From positions 1 through 64,000 of the forward strand of contig JAJCZL010000022.1 of NCBI GenBank assembly GCA_029262415.1: a DNA stretch of 64,000 nt, written 5' to 3'. This document shows positions 17,768-27,095 of this stretch, one piece after another (position 1 is the first letter of the stretch; every line of letters starts with the position of its first letter). The DNA comes from Deltaproteobacteria bacterium (GTDB taxonomy: Bacteria; Desulfobacterota; Binatia; UBA1149; JAJCZL01). The notes beneath the pieces were generated by a model. That model saw only the letters and a list, made by a program, of their open reading frames with translations, was not told where the DNA came from and did not search any database. Both the position numbers and the translations under genes were made by a program.

Positions 17768-20044
17768 ATGACGACTTGGAAAGAAGCTCTTGGCGATCGC
17801 ATTCCCGAGGACCTCGGGCGTGAAATCGATATTTTCGAAACCCAGATCGAGCTCAAACGGGTCGGCAAGATGGATGAGAAGGTCTTTGCCGAAACTCGCC
17901 TGCGCCGTGGGGTCTACGGACAGCGTTATGACAACGGGGCCAGGCACGACGGCAACGGCCAGAAGACTTTGCCGTTCCCGTCCGCCGAGCTGACCAAGGG
18001 GCCCGAGACGCTTTGGGACGCACCCGGAATGATGCGTATCAAGATCCCTTTTGGCGGTCTCAACCCCGTACAGATTGAGGTCTTGGCCGATCTTGCCGAG
18101 GAGTACTCAGACGCGATCTGTCACGTCACGACCCGTCAAGACTTTCAGCTTCACTACGTTCATCTTGAAGACACACCCGATCTGATGCGTCGGCTTGCCG
18201 CAGTCGGCATCACCACTCGCGAGGCATGCGGCAACTCGGTGCGCAACATCACGGCTTGTCCTATAGCCGGTGTTTGCCGTGACGAGACGTTCGATGTCAC
18301 ACCCTACGCCGATGCGACGATGAAGTTCCTGCTCGGTCATCCCGACACCCAAGACTTCGGACGCAAGTTCAAGGTCGCATTTTCCGGCTGCGGGCAGCAC
18401 GCGTGTGGACTTGTGAACATGCACGACCTCGGTCTGATCGCGCGTATGCGCCAGATAGACGGCAAGACGGTGCGTGGCTTTGAGGTTTACGTCGGTGGTG
18501 GGCTCGGAACGGTTCCCTACGACGCCAAGCTTTATGACGAGTTCGTCAGCGAAGATCAGATCTTCCCGCTGACGCAAGCGATCGCGCGTGTGTTCGCGCG
18601 GCTCGGCGAAAAGAAGAACCGCGCGCGTGCGCGGATCAAATTCCTTATTGCCAAGCTCGGCATCGAAGAGTTCAAGAAGCTGGTCGAGGAGGAGCGCCGG
18701 GTGCTCAAGCCCGATGAGCGCTGGTCAGACTACATTCCCGGTGTCGCCGACTACAAAGAGACACCACTAAAGGACGGCGCCGAGCTTGTCTTAGCTAAGA
18801 ACCTGCCTGAAGGGTTCGCGGCATGGCGCGAGACCAATGTCTATGCGCAGCGACAGCCCGGCTACGTCGTTGCCACGGTTACGTTACCTCTCGGCGACAT
18901 TTCCTCTGAGCAGATGCGGGCTTTGGCCGATCTCGCTCGCAAGTACGTTGGTGAGAGTGTGCGAACCACTGTCGAGCAGAACATAGTCCTGCGCTGGGTG
19001 AGCGAAGCCGAGCTCCCCGAACTCTATGCCGAGCTGGCCGCATGCGGTCTCGGTTCGGCGGGAGCCGAGTCGATCATCGACGTGACGGCATGCCCCGGCA
19101 CCGATACCTGCAAGCTGGGTATTGCCTCATCGCGTGGGCTTGCGGGCGAATTGCGTACGCGGCTGGCTGCCAAGTCGCATGAACTCGATCAGGCCGTCAA
19201 AGCCCTGCGCATCAAGGTGAGCGGTTGCTTCAACTCGTGCGGCCAGCACCACCTAGCCGACCTCGGCTTTTACGGGGTGAGCCGTAAGATAGGCGGTACC
19301 ACAGTCGCGCATTTTCAGGTCGTGCTTGGTGGCAAATGGGCCGACAACGGCGGGTCCTACGGTTTGGCGATCGGTGCGGTGCCGTCGAAACGTATTCCCG
19401 ATCTTGTCAGTCGGATAACCGGCAACTACTTACGCGACCGCACCGGGCAGGAGAGTTTTCAAGACTACACGGCGCGCATCGGCAAGAAGGCGCTCAAGGA
19501 GATGTTTGCCGACCTCACCCCGGTGCCGTCGATGGACGCGGATCCCTCGTACTATTCTGATTGGGGCGATCCGCGTGTCTTCACCATCGGCGATATGGGC
19601 ATCGGGGAGTGTGCCGGCGAGGTGGTCTCGCTCGTCGACTTCGATATGGCCGGCGCCGAGCGCGAGGCGTTTGAAGCGCAGATCCTCTTAGAGGAACACG
19701 ACTACGAACAAGCCGACGATATGGCCTACAGTGCTATGCTTGAGGCGGCTAAGGCGCTTGTGAAGCTTCAGGCCCGAGATATCGGCGATGATCCGGACAT
19801 GATCGTCGCGGAGTTCAAGAAACTTTACTACGACACCGAAGTGTTCTTCGACAGATTTGCCGGCGGTAAGTTCGCGCAGTTCCTGTTCGTGCGTCACGAC
19901 GACAACAACAGAGCCTATAGCGCGGAGATAGCGAAGCATTTGATAGAAGAGGCGAATCTCTTCATCGAGGCCGCCCACGCCTGCCACGGCAAGATTGCAG
20001 AGCAAGGTGCGGCCGCGCCTGCTCTACAAGTGTCTCCCTCTTAG
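17768..20044 (+). CDS. Siroheme-dependent sulfite/nitrite reductase with C-terminal helical extension
   Basis: A 758-residue ferredoxin-type siroheme reductase that carries out the six-electron reduction of sulfite to sulfide or nitrite to ammonia. It has two tandem ferredoxin-like/siroheme halves. The second carries the 4Fe-4S/siroheme ligands: TACPGTDTC (about residues 440-447) and SGCFNSCGQH (about 486-490). The first half keeps related Cys pairs, TACPIAGVC near 164 and SGCGQHACG near 208. The last 140 residues (YEQADDMAYSAMLEAAKAL onward) are an added all-helical region that looks HEPN-like. ATG 17768 follows GAGGTGA. With cysC further along, an assimilatory sulfite role is slightly favoured, but nitrite cannot be excluded. 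Confidence 0.88.
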   Translation: MTTWKEALGDRIPEDLGREIDIFETQIELKRVGKMDEKVFAETRLRRGVYGQRYDNGARHDGNGQKTLPFPSAELTKGPETLWDAPGMMRIKIPFGGLNPVQIEVLADLAEEYSDAICHVTTRQDFQLHYVHLEDTPDLMRRLAAVGITTREACGNSVRNITACPIAGVCRDETFDVTPYADATMKFLLGHPDTQDFGRKFKVAFSGCGQHACGLVNMHDLGLIARMRQIDGKTVRGFEVYVGGGLGTVPYDAKLYDEFVSEDQIFPLTQAIARVFARLGEKKNRARARIKFLIAKLGIEEFKKLVEEERRVLKPDERWSDYIPGVADYKETPLKDGAELVLAKNLPEGFAAWRETNVYAQRQPGYVVATVTLPLGDISSEQMRALADLARKYVGESVRTTVEQNIVLRWVSEAELPELYAELAACGLGSAGAESIIDVTACPGTDTCKLGIASSRGLAGELRTRLAAKSHELDQAVKALRIKVSGCFNSCGQHHLADLGFYGVSRKIGGTTVAHFQVVLGGKWADNGGSYGLAIGAVPSKRIPDLVSRITGNYLRDRTGQESFQDYTARIGKKALKEMFADLTPVPSMDADPSYYSDWGDPRVFTIGDMGIGECAGEVVSLVDFDMAGAEREAFEAQILLEEHDYEQADDMAYSAMLEAAKALVKLQARDIGDDPDMIVAEFKKLYYDTEVFFDRFAGGKFAQFLFVRHDDNNRAYSAEIAKHLIEEANLFIEAAHACHGKIAEQGAAAPALQVSPS

Positions 20045-20052
20045 GTATCGAC

Positions 20053-20637
20053 GTGGCAGGTGAACTTAGTTTGTACCGCGTCGGGGTGAAGTTCTATCTG
20101 GACAAGGTCGCGGGCCACGAGCCCGCCGTGCTGATCCCGGTGTTTCATAAATGGATCCAGAACGAGTCACTGCCCGGCCTGTTGATCGACGTAGCCGACT
20201 ACCGCCACGTACCCGACGGCCCTGTGCTTATGTTGATCGCCCACGAGGGCAATTACGCACTCGACCTCGGCGACGGGTGCCCGGGAGTGGTCTATTACCG
20301 CAAGCGTCCCGACCCCCGAGATCCGGCAGAACTGTTGCGTGAGGCTGCGCGAAACGCCCTTACGGCGGCGTCCTTGCTCGCCGAGGAGACCGGTATTACG
20401 GGGTACGCCACCCTCGCCGGGCCTTTCAAGGTCTTTGCGCAAGACCGGCTTGTAGCACCGAATACAGACGCTACTGCGCAAGCTTTGCGTTCTGCGCTGG
20501 AGGGTCTGATCGCACCGCTTTGTGCTGGGGCGGAGACCACTCAGCAACGGATCGCCGACCCACGCGCTCCGTTTAGTGTTGAGATCTCCGGCCTTGGCGA
20601 GAGCAAAGCTGAGGATTTGCTGGCTCGCTTGCAGTAA
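20053..20637 (+). CDS. Hypothetical protein linked to sulfite/nitrite reductase
   Basis: A 194-residue soluble protein with a GTG start 8 bp after the reductase stop, so almost certainly co-transcribed. I do not recognise a named domain. Visible features are YRVGVKFYLDK at the N-terminus, PVFHKWIQ, HEGNYALDLGDGCPGVVYYRK and a C-terminal helix ending SKAEDLLARL. No Cys cluster or membrane segment is seen. The tight linkage suggests a role in reductase activity or its regulation; that is inference. Confidence 0.7.
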   Translation: MAGELSLYRVGVKFYLDKVAGHEPAVLIPVFHKWIQNESLPGLLIDVADYRHVPDGPVLMLIAHEGNYALDLGDGCPGVVYYRKRPDPRDPAELLREAARNALTAASLLAEETGITGYATLAGPFKVFAQDRLVAPNTDATAQALRSALEGLIAPLCAGAETTQQRIADPRAPFSVEISGLGESKAEDLLARLQ

Positions 20638-20796
20638 TCTGAGCGGCAGAGCGTAGGTTCTGCAGCCTGCGATCTGCACACGGCGCTCACTTTTGTGTCG
20701 ATCGCCTCTTTTTTCGCAAAACGCGACCATCCCATCCGATATACTTCTAGCATTAGCGGCTTTCTGCGGAGGCTGCGCTAACAGGAGTAAGCTTAA

Positions 20797-21270
20797 ATGG
20801 GTATGCAAATCGCAAAGCGATTGGGAAACAAGAAGGATCAGCGTGGCTTCACGCTCGTCGAACTCGCGATCGTTATCGTTATAATCGGCGTTTTGGCGTC
20901 GTTTGGTGTCCCACGTTTTCGGAGCGCCGTCGAGCGTTCCAAAGCGGGTGAGGCTTTCGCCTACCTTGCTTCGATTCGTGCGGCGCAAGAACGTTATCAC
21001 GCTCGCACCGGTGCGTACGCTGTGGCAGTGGCAAGCCTCGACGTATCGATGGACGCGCCGAAGTACTTTACCATTACCGAGCCGACTGCAGGCTTGTCGC
21101 TTGACATTCAGCAAGACTGGCAGATGCAGCTGACGCGCTCGGGTTCAAACGCGGGCTTTGGCGCCTACACGGTTGTGTGGTCGGAAACGGGATTCGTCGA
21201 CGGCGTTTCGACCAGCACGATCTGTGGGGTGCCGGCAATCCTTCCCGTCGAGGCCTGCACCGGAACCTGA
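20797..21270 (+). CDS. Type IV pilin-like major prepilin
   Basis: A 157-residue prepilin. After a 17-residue basic leader comes the class III cleavage site and hydrophobic helix, RG^FTLVELAIVIVIIGVLASFGVPRF, with the conserved Glu at +5. The body (AYLASIRAAQERYHARTGAYA) resembles type IV pilins and type II pseudopilins, and two Cys near the C-terminus could form the D-loop disulfide. ATG 20797 follows AGGAG about 8 bp upstream. As the first gene of the assembly operon, it is probably the major subunit, which needs a prepilin peptidase encoded elsewhere. Confidence 0.92.
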   Translation: MGMQIAKRLGNKKDQRGFTLVELAIVIVIIGVLASFGVPRFRSAVERSKAGEAFAYLASIRAAQERYHARTGAYAVAVASLDVSMDAPKYFTITEPTAGLSLDIQQDWQMQLTRSGSNAGFGAYTVVWSETGFVDGVSTSTICGVPAILPVEACTGT

Positions 21271-21298
21271 TCAGGTTAGGCTGAGTTATCGGTCGGCC

Positions 21299-21745
21299 AT
21301 GACGATTGCAGCCGATACGATGAAGCGGCGACAGCGAGGCCCCGAGCGCGTCCTGTCGCCGACAGCGGAGTCCGACGCGGGGGCGGTTGTTCTGAGCGGG
21401 GCAGCGTCGATGGAAAGCCAACCCCCGTTCACGTTGGCCGCTCTGTGCCGAAAGGCGCAGAGCGGTTTTACATTCTTGGAAGTCCAAGTCGCGATGCTGC
21501 TGTTGCTAATCGGGATAATGGGCATCGTTCTTCACGGAGCCGCCCAGCGTCGGCATCTCGCATGGATTTCCGAGTACGGAAAGGCGCGTGGCATTGTGAA
21601 CCTGGTCGCTTCACGAGCGGTTCTCACCTACACCGAAGACGACAACTCGGCACGGCTACCCGAGTGCACGATCACGCTGCTGGCAACTGCAAGCGTCGGG
21701 GCAGTCGCTAGCGCCGAGGTGCGTGTCGCGAGGACAGGGCCGTGA
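21299..21745 (+). CDS. Minor prepilin, PilV/GspI-like
   Basis: A short protein carrying the prepilin signature SG^FTFLEVQVAMLLLLIGIMGIVLHGA, like PilV or GspI minor pilins. The start is unclear: ATGs at 21299, 21320 and 21410 are all in frame and none has a good ribosome site. The 21410 start would give a normal 19-residue leader, so the longer N-terminus may be untranslated. The C-terminal body is short (about 75 residues). Its end overlaps the next GTG, showing operon coupling. Confidence 0.8.
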   Translation: MTIAADTMKRRQRGPERVLSPTAESDAGAVVLSGAASMESQPPFTLAALCRKAQSGFTFLEVQVAMLLLLIGIMGIVLHGAAQRRHLAWISEYGKARGIVNLVASRAVLTYTEDDNSARLPECTITLLATASVGAVASAEVRVARTGP

Positions 21746-22245
21746 CGGGGTTAGCAGCGAGCCCGCCCGCGGCTTACGCTCGAACGAGTGAGAGTGGGGT
21801 GACCCTCATCGAGACGGTTATCGCTTCGACGATGATCACATTCGTCGCGACCATCCTTGCGGCCTCTGCCGGTGGGTTCGCGCGTAACGTAAGCGAGCTG
21901 CGCGAGGCAACCGACGTTCTTGTTGAGGTACAGACCGCACGCAATAGACTCATGTCCGATGTCGCCGATGCAGCGACCTTTATCTGTAGCGCTGCCGACG
22001 TGTTTCGTATTCTCACTGACGGGGTTTCTCCTCCGATCTCTACAATCGAGTATCGACAGACCGCGGGAGATCTCCATCGCATTAACACCACCACTGGGCT
22101 CGAACTCACCGTCGCGAAGGATCTCGCGGCGATTGCTTGTACCGATGCGGGTGGCGGAGAACTCGATGTCACGATGACATTCGGAGTCCTTGATACGCAA
22201 ACGCGCCTGCGTTTACGCGTGACGGATGCAGGAGTGGGGCCGTGA
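21742..22245 (+). CDS. Minor prepilin, PilW/GspJ-like
   Basis: A 167-residue prepilin beginning at GTG 21742 in a 4-bp overlap with the previous gene. The leader ends at ESG^VTLIETVIASTMITFVATILAAS, with Val instead of Phe at +1 and Glu at +5. The body contains a helix rich in TARNRLMSDVADAATF and a beta-rich C-terminus, as in PilW or GspJ. It is probably part of the tip complex that primes pilus assembly. Confidence 0.82.
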   Translation: MTGLAASPPAAYARTSESGVTLIETVIASTMITFVATILAASAGGFARNVSELREATDVLVEVQTARNRLMSDVADAATFICSAADVFRILTDGVSPPISTIEYRQTAGDLHRINTTTGLELTVAKDLAAIACTDAGGGELDVTMTFGVLDTQTRLRLRVTDAGVGP

Positions 22246-22640
22246 TGATGCGTTCGGGTCAACGCGGGTTCGTCCTGATCGGTGTTCAGGTCTTTGTGAT
22301 GATTGTGTTTATCGCACTCGCGCCCAGTTATTCGAGGCTGCACGAGGCTCTAAGCGCCGAGCGGAAAACGATCAACGTGATTGGGGGCACCGCAGTCCAG
22401 ATAGAGGACGTGTTGGGAACGGCCGTTGCACGGCTACAGACCGGAGTGCCGGCGACCGACATCCTCAACTGTAAGCTGATAGTGGAAAAGAAAAGCTCCT
22501 TGAAGACGGAGACCTACGTTGTTAGCTACGAAAAACTACTCGTCGATGAGTGGCGCGTGACGGTGACGAAAGACAATAATAGTACTGACCCCGACTGTGC
22601 GGTCGTGTTCGGCGGCCAGTGTCCGGCGGTGGGACCATGA
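22242..22640 (+). CDS. Minor prepilin-like protein, PilX/GspK-like position
   Basis: A 132-residue protein starting at GTG 22242 (ATGs at 22245 and 22248 also possible), with a hydrophobic N-terminal segment RG^FVLIGVQVFVMIVFIALAP. The cleavage-site context is prepilin-like, but Gly replaces the usual Glu at +5, which is characteristic of GspK/PilX tip subunits. Two Cys pairs lie in the C-terminal half. The position as the fourth prepilin fits a tip role. Confidence in the exact class is modest. Confidence 0.72.
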   Translation: MMMRSGQRGFVLIGVQVFVMIVFIALAPSYSRLHEALSAERKTINVIGGTAVQIEDVLGTAVARLQTGVPATDILNCKLIVEKKSSLKTETYVVSYEKLLVDEWRVTVTKDNNSTDPDCAVVFGGQCPAVGP

Positions 22641-24121
22641 ACGCGGCGCTTCTTCCACGGCTCTTGAAGCTCCACGTCAAATCGTCGATCGGGTTTTTCC
22701 GTAGCGATGATGCCGTAAGCATCGTCGAAGCGGCGCGGACGCCGCTGGGGCTCGGGAGTATCCGATCACAGCGGATCCCGCTGGATGATACTTCGGCGTC
22801 AAGTACGGAGGCCGTACGGGAGATCCTCGCGGACCTTATGCAGCGCGAGAGTACTAAGACCGTAACCGTCGGGATTCGATCAAGTGCCGTTGACTTTGTC
22901 GCTGACCTCGCCCGAGAAGAAGAGCAGTGGGACGGCGAAACCAAACCGTCGAAGCAGGCCGCGTCGAAGAAGGCTTTGGAAGCGTCGGTTCTGATCGACA
23001 GCCTCGCGATCACTGCAGCAAGGACGAAGTATGTTCTCACCGGTCGTGTACGGGCCCAAGAAATCCGTGCGACCCTGCCGGAGGATGGAGACGAAGAAGA
23101 GGAATTTGTCCACCCGCGCTACGAGCCTGGGCCATGGGCGGCCTGGCGGGCATCCAATCATTTTGCTCCGTTGCGACCGCGTTCCGGCGTTCACTTGCGC
23201 TATATCCTCGGTGCGACGACCGGGTTGGCGATTCTTGGCGACAAGAACTGGCCGCTGGCCTGGCAGCTGCTTTCTTGGAAGCGGGACGCGAAGGGATCCG
23301 CGCTCATCCAGGCTTACCACATGCTTGCCCTCTATGGCCGGCGCCGTCTATCGTTGGCGGAAATCCCACACGTAAGCGTGCAAGGTGACCACGATTTGAG
23401 TGAGGGGTGGGGGATCGTTGAGACTGCACTCGGCCGTGAGGTCGAAGTGGTTAAGGGGCCCTGCTACGACGCCGAGTTCGTCGCGCTCGGACTCGCGCTC
23501 GGCGGCCTGGAGCAAGAAGAGCGCACTCTGGACCTGGGCCGCGCTCTGCGGCCACCGCGCTCGATTCTTTCCATGCTCCCACGGGGGGAACTGGGGTTCC
23601 TCTGTTTCCTGTTTGCTTCGATGTTCGTGGCGCTATGGGGACACAGCCTTTCGCTTCGAGCCGACCTACGAGAGGCGATGGCCGAGAACGCTGCCTCGTC
23701 TTGGGCGACGGCCATCTCTGCGAGCCAGCTCAAGAACGAACGGGTTCGTCTGCTCAGCGAGGTACAGCCTCTCAGTCGATTCCTTACGCGCAATATTGCA
23801 TTTGCGCCGGTGGTAGCGGCGATCGCACAGAACATCCCTGAAAAAGCCTGGCTCGAGTCACTGCACGGTGTCGACTTGGTGTGGCAGCGCGCATCCAACG
23901 CGGGGCTCGGAAACTCCTATGTGTTGCTGCGCTACGGTGCGCCGTTGGTGCGACGCGGGACAGTGCCCGTCGAGATGGATCAGTTGGTCAAAGGCTTACG
24001 TGCCTCGAGCTACATCAAGGAAAGCCTACCCGAAGTGAAGCTCTCCGACATCAACTGGAAGCGTGAAGGAGAAGCGGGCGTCACCGTGTTTACAGTGACC
24101 GCCACGCCGAAAACCAAATAG
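22637..24121 (+). CDS. PilM-PilN fusion / GspL-like inner-membrane assembly protein
   Basis: A 494-residue protein starting at ATG 22637, overlapping the previous stop by 4 bp. The N-terminal 320 residues have the layout of the actin-like PilM/cytoplasmic GspL domain (opening IGFFRSDDAVSIVEAARTPLG, and paired beta/alpha segments around GATTGLAILGDKNW). A single membrane span follows (LGFLCFLFASMFVALWGHSLSL), then a coiled region and a ferredoxin-like periplasmic domain as in PilN/GspL. It would link the ATPase to PilO and the pilus. PilM and PilN are separate genes in most type IV systems, whereas GspL is a single chain, so this looks more T2SS-like here. Confidence 0.78.
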   Translation: MNAALLPRLLKLHVKSSIGFFRSDDAVSIVEAARTPLGLGSIRSQRIPLDDTSASSTEAVREILADLMQRESTKTVTVGIRSSAVDFVADLAREEEQWDGETKPSKQAASKKALEASVLIDSLAITAARTKYVLTGRVRAQEIRATLPEDGDEEEEFVHPRYEPGPWAAWRASNHFAPLRPRSGVHLRYILGATTGLAILGDKNWPLAWQLLSWKRDAKGSALIQAYHMLALYGRRRLSLAEIPHVSVQGDHDLSEGWGIVETALGREVEVVKGPCYDAEFVALGLALGGLEQEERTLDLGRALRPPRSILSMLPRGELGFLCFLFASMFVALWGHSLSLRADLREAMAENAASSWATAISASQLKNERVRLLSEVQPLSRFLTRNIAFAPVVAAIAQNIPEKAWLESLHGVDLVWQRASNAGLGNSYVLLRYGAPLVRRGTVPVEMDQLVKGLRASSYIKESLPEVKLSDINWKREGEAGVTVFTVTATPKTK

Positions 24122-24123
24122 TC

Positions 24124-24702
24124 ATGTTCGAGGTCGCAGCTCAACGACAGATCGATCAGCTCAAGGAACGCTATGCTTGGGTTTTCGATGCCCTGCAAGA
24201 CCGCAGCCGACTGCGGCTCATCGCGATCGGTGCCGCGGTGTTTCTTGGTATGGCGGTGGTCTACAACCCCATGAACGAGGCAATCTCACGACTGCGCAAA
24301 CGGGTAGCATACGAGCAGCAAAGGCTTGAATTGGTACGCGACGTCGAGGGGTTGCGTTCCAGCCGCGAGGCTCTCCTCAAGACCGTCCCGGATTCTGCCC
24401 ACGCGAACTTCTGGACCGAGTACGTGCTCGGTGGTCTCGGCGACGTCGGTGTTCAACTGAGGCACTTTGAGACCAATTTCAACGCCCAACAATCGATTGG
24501 CAGCTATCGCGCGCTCGAACTCAATATCGAGGTTAGTGGTGAGTATCGCCAGGTCTACGAGCTCATTTCTTGGATCGAGTCGAGCCCCTGGTACATGCGG
24601 ATCATGGATGTACGATTTCGTAGAGAACGTAGCACTCTCTTTGCTACTCTGAAGGTAGGCGTACTCGCATCCGAGGGCGCCACGGTGAGTGATGAATCTT
24701 AG
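24124..24702 (+). CDS. PilO/GspM-like inner-membrane assembly protein
   Basis: A 192-residue bitopic protein: a short cytoplasmic N-terminus, one membrane span (LRLIAIGAAVFLGMAVVYNPM, about residues 35-55), a coiled-coil (SRLRKRVAYEQQRLELVRDVEGL) and a C-terminal ferredoxin-like domain ending in VSGEYRQVYELISWIESSPWYMRI, a block typical of PilO. It would pair with the PilM-PilN fusion gene that ends 2 bp earlier. Confidence 0.82.
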   Translation: MFEVAAQRQIDQLKERYAWVFDALQDRSRLRLIAIGAAVFLGMAVVYNPMNEAISRLRKRVAYEQQRLELVRDVEGLRSSREALLKTVPDSAHANFWTEYVLGGLGDVGVQLRHFETNFNAQQSIGSYRALELNIEVSGEYRQVYELISWIESSPWYMRIMDVRFRRERSTLFATLKVGVLASEGATVSDES

Positions 24703-25363
24703 TCGAATCCCAGGCTTGGCTGCTATCGGACTGGTCGCGTTCATGACGTGGAGCGCAATTGGCTCGGCTCCGCTCGCGCTTGAGCGAACGGCTTCAGCGT
24801 ATGGACAAATCCTCAAGGCCCAGGCAACGCACCCGCTTGCTGATGCCCGTGACGATGGCTTCCGCGATCCGTTCCTTCGTCCAGATGAAGCCGCAGCTGC
24901 ACGCGTGTCCGGGCAGTCCGCGCCGAGTGGGCTCAAATTCGAAGACCTACGCCTGACCGGCGTAGTGGTTACCGGCTCGCACCGATTTGCTTATATCAAT
25001 GGTAAGCGGCTGCGCGAAGGCGAGCGGCTCGACAGCTTTCTGGTCGATCAGATCGACTTCAACCGGGTGACAGTCTCCGGTGGAATGGGGAAAAACGATC
25101 TTTGGCTTACCGCGGCCCTACCGCGCGAAGACCCGGCCAAGCGGCAGTTGCCTCCCGAACAGGTGTTTCCCGGCCTTGCGGGCATACTCGCTGCAACCGC
25201 AGCCAGTGCTGCCGCACAAGCCGCGTCCACACAAGGCGTGGCCGGCGGTAACCAGGCGGCGACGCAGAGCGCAACGCAGCAGCTGCCGACTCCGCCCCCA
25301 ACGGCAGTGAAAACGGTTCCCGGCGAACTACCGTCGGGATTGTCGTTCTTCACGGGAAGCTGA
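24692..25363 (+). CDS. PilP/GspC-like protein
   Basis: A 223-residue protein with an N-terminal signal or anchor (LAAIGLVAFMTWSAIGSAPLAL), then FRDPFLRP, a proline-rich stretch and a small beta domain (LRLTGVVVTGSHRFAYINGKRLREGERL, split by loops) as in PilP or the HR domain of GspC, which contacts the secretin. The Ala/Gln/Thr-rich C-terminus looks disordered. The ATG at 24692 overlaps the PilO-like gene by 11 bp; a GTG at 24689 is an alternative. Its expected partner, a PilQ/GspD secretin, is not in the window. Confidence 0.78.
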   Translation: MNLSRIPGLAAIGLVAFMTWSAIGSAPLALERTASAYGQILKAQATHPLADARDDGFRDPFLRPDEAAAARVSGQSAPSGLKFEDLRLTGVVVTGSHRFAYINGKRLREGERLDSFLVDQIDFNRVTVSGGMGKNDLWLTAALPREDPAKRQLPPEQVFPGLAGILAATAASAAAQAASTQGVAGGNQAATQSATQQLPTPPPTAVKTVPGELPSGLSFFTGS

Positions 25364-25368
25364 GGCCG

Positions 25369-27090
25369 ATGCAAGCTGTCGCCGTCGACGACTCGCGCCC
25401 ATTGATCCTCGATCTATTGCTTGCCGACCGTCGCATCGAGCAGAAGGACATAGACGCGGTCTACCAACTCAGAGCCAAAGAAGGCCTGAGTGTTGAGCAC
25501 GCGCTGGTAACCACCGGTCTGGTTTCTGACACCGAAATCGCCGAGGTCTATTCGCGTTTGATGCGCGTCGAGATTGTCGATCTCGACAAATGCGAACGTC
25601 TCGCCGCCGATGAAGCGCAATCGTTGGTTCCGGAGAAGATTCTCAGGGATTTGCGCGTCGTACTGATCTCCGTCGACGGCGGATCTCTCCACGTAGCGTT
25701 AGTCGATCCGACCGACCTCAGTGCGTTGCATCAGATCCAGCTTTACTGCGGGCTCACACCTGTCGCCCAGGTCGCACCGCTCTTACAGGTTGACGCTGCG
25801 CTCAATGCCATGTTCGGCAAGCGCAACGTCGTACGCGAGATTGTGCTCGAGTCGGCTATGGCCGAGCAGGGGCTCGACGCCGACCTCGAAGACGACGTGC
25901 TCGACCTGGATCGTCCGATTCCGGATACCCCTGACACACAGGTGATTCGCATGGTGAACCATATTCTGCGCCAAGCGATCAGCGAAGGCGCGAGCGATGT
26001 TCACATCGAGCCCCGCGTGAGTGAAGTCGCCATCCGAATTCGCGTCGACGGTGAGTTACACGAACGCCCGTCGCCGCCGAGATCACTGTATCTACCTTTG
26101 CTGTCGCGGTTGAAGGTCGTCTCGCGCATGGATATCGCCGAACGCAGGTTGCCGCAGGACGGTGGCTTCTCGCTCAGACACCGTGGCAACCCTGTAGACG
26201 TTCGCGTTTCGACCATCCCGACGATTTTCGGGCAGAAGATGGTTCTACGGTTGCTCCACAAAGATTCGACACTGTTGAGTCTGGAAGCGCTCGGCATGGA
26301 CCCCGATCAGTGCGAGCGTTTCGTGAACAACGTACGCGCCCCTCATGGTTTGACGTTCGTGACCGGACCGACCGGGAGCGGTAAGAGCACGACGCTTTAC
26401 GCGGCACTTAACTTGCTCAACTCGCCCAGTAAAAATGTCGTGACGGTCGAGGATCCCGTCGAATACAAACTCGACGGGATTAACCAGGTACAGGTTCACA
26501 ACCAGATCGGTATGGACTTTTCGCACACGCTGAGGGCGTTCCTACGCCAGGACCCCGACGTGATCATGGTAGGAGAGGTCCGCGATCAGGAGACTGCGCA
26601 GATCTGTCTGCGCGCGGCACTGGTCGGACGGGTGGTTCTCTCGACCCTCCATACAAATAGTGCACTCGGTGCGGTCGAGCGTCTGTTCGACATGGGCATT
26701 GAGTCCTTTATGGTCGCGTCCACGCTGAGGATGGTCGAAGCCCAGCGGCTCATCCGGCGGCTTTGCGAACACTGTAAGGAGCCCGAAAAGCCCGACCCGT
26801 GCACCGCAGAGCGGTTCAAGCTCGAGCCGGACGCAGAGATCTTCAGGCCGCGTGGATGCAACGCCTGCAGCGGAGTCGGTTACAAGGGCCGCATCGGTAT
26901 CTTCGAGGTCGTTGAGGTAACTCCTGAACTTCGAACGATGATCCAGCGGCGTGAGTCGCTGCAGGATCTGCAACGCAAAGCCGCAGAGGCGGGGATGAAG
27001 AGCCTCTTTGACAGCGGCCTCGACAAAGTGCGCGCCGGTAAGACCAGCCTCGAAGAACTGGTGAAATCGACGCTTGCGGGCGAGGACTGA
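25369..27090 (+). CDS. Type IV pilus/T2SS assembly ATPase (PilB/GspE family)
   Basis: A 573-residue hexameric secretion ATPase. The N-terminal 150 residues form the MshEN/GspE-N domain (GLSVEHALVTTGLVSDTEIAEVYSRLM). The core has Walker A GPTGSGKST (about residue 336), the Asp box EDPVEYKLDGINQVQV, Walker B-like VGEVRDQETA and the His box LSTLHTNSA. A tetracysteine zinc site is present (CEHC about 464, CNAC about 502). It powers pilin extraction from the membrane. No retraction ATPase (PilT) is in this window. Confidence 0.96.
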   Translation: MQAVAVDDSRPLILDLLLADRRIEQKDIDAVYQLRAKEGLSVEHALVTTGLVSDTEIAEVYSRLMRVEIVDLDKCERLAADEAQSLVPEKILRDLRVVLISVDGGSLHVALVDPTDLSALHQIQLYCGLTPVAQVAPLLQVDAALNAMFGKRNVVREIVLESAMAEQGLDADLEDDVLDLDRPIPDTPDTQVIRMVNHILRQAISEGASDVHIEPRVSEVAIRIRVDGELHERPSPPRSLYLPLLSRLKVVSRMDIAERRLPQDGGFSLRHRGNPVDVRVSTIPTIFGQKMVLRLLHKDSTLLSLEALGMDPDQCERFVNNVRAPHGLTFVTGPTGSGKSTTLYAALNLLNSPSKNVVTVEDPVEYKLDGINQVQVHNQIGMDFSHTLRAFLRQDPDVIMVGEVRDQETAQICLRAALVGRVVLSTLHTNSALGAVERLFDMGIESFMVASTLRMVEAQRLIRRLCEHCKEPEKPDPCTAERFKLEPDAEIFRPRGCNACSGVGYKGRIGIFEVVEVTPELRTMIQRRESLQDLQRKAAEAGMKSLFDSGLDKVRAGKTSLEELVKSTLAGED

Positions 27091-27095
27091 TCGCC

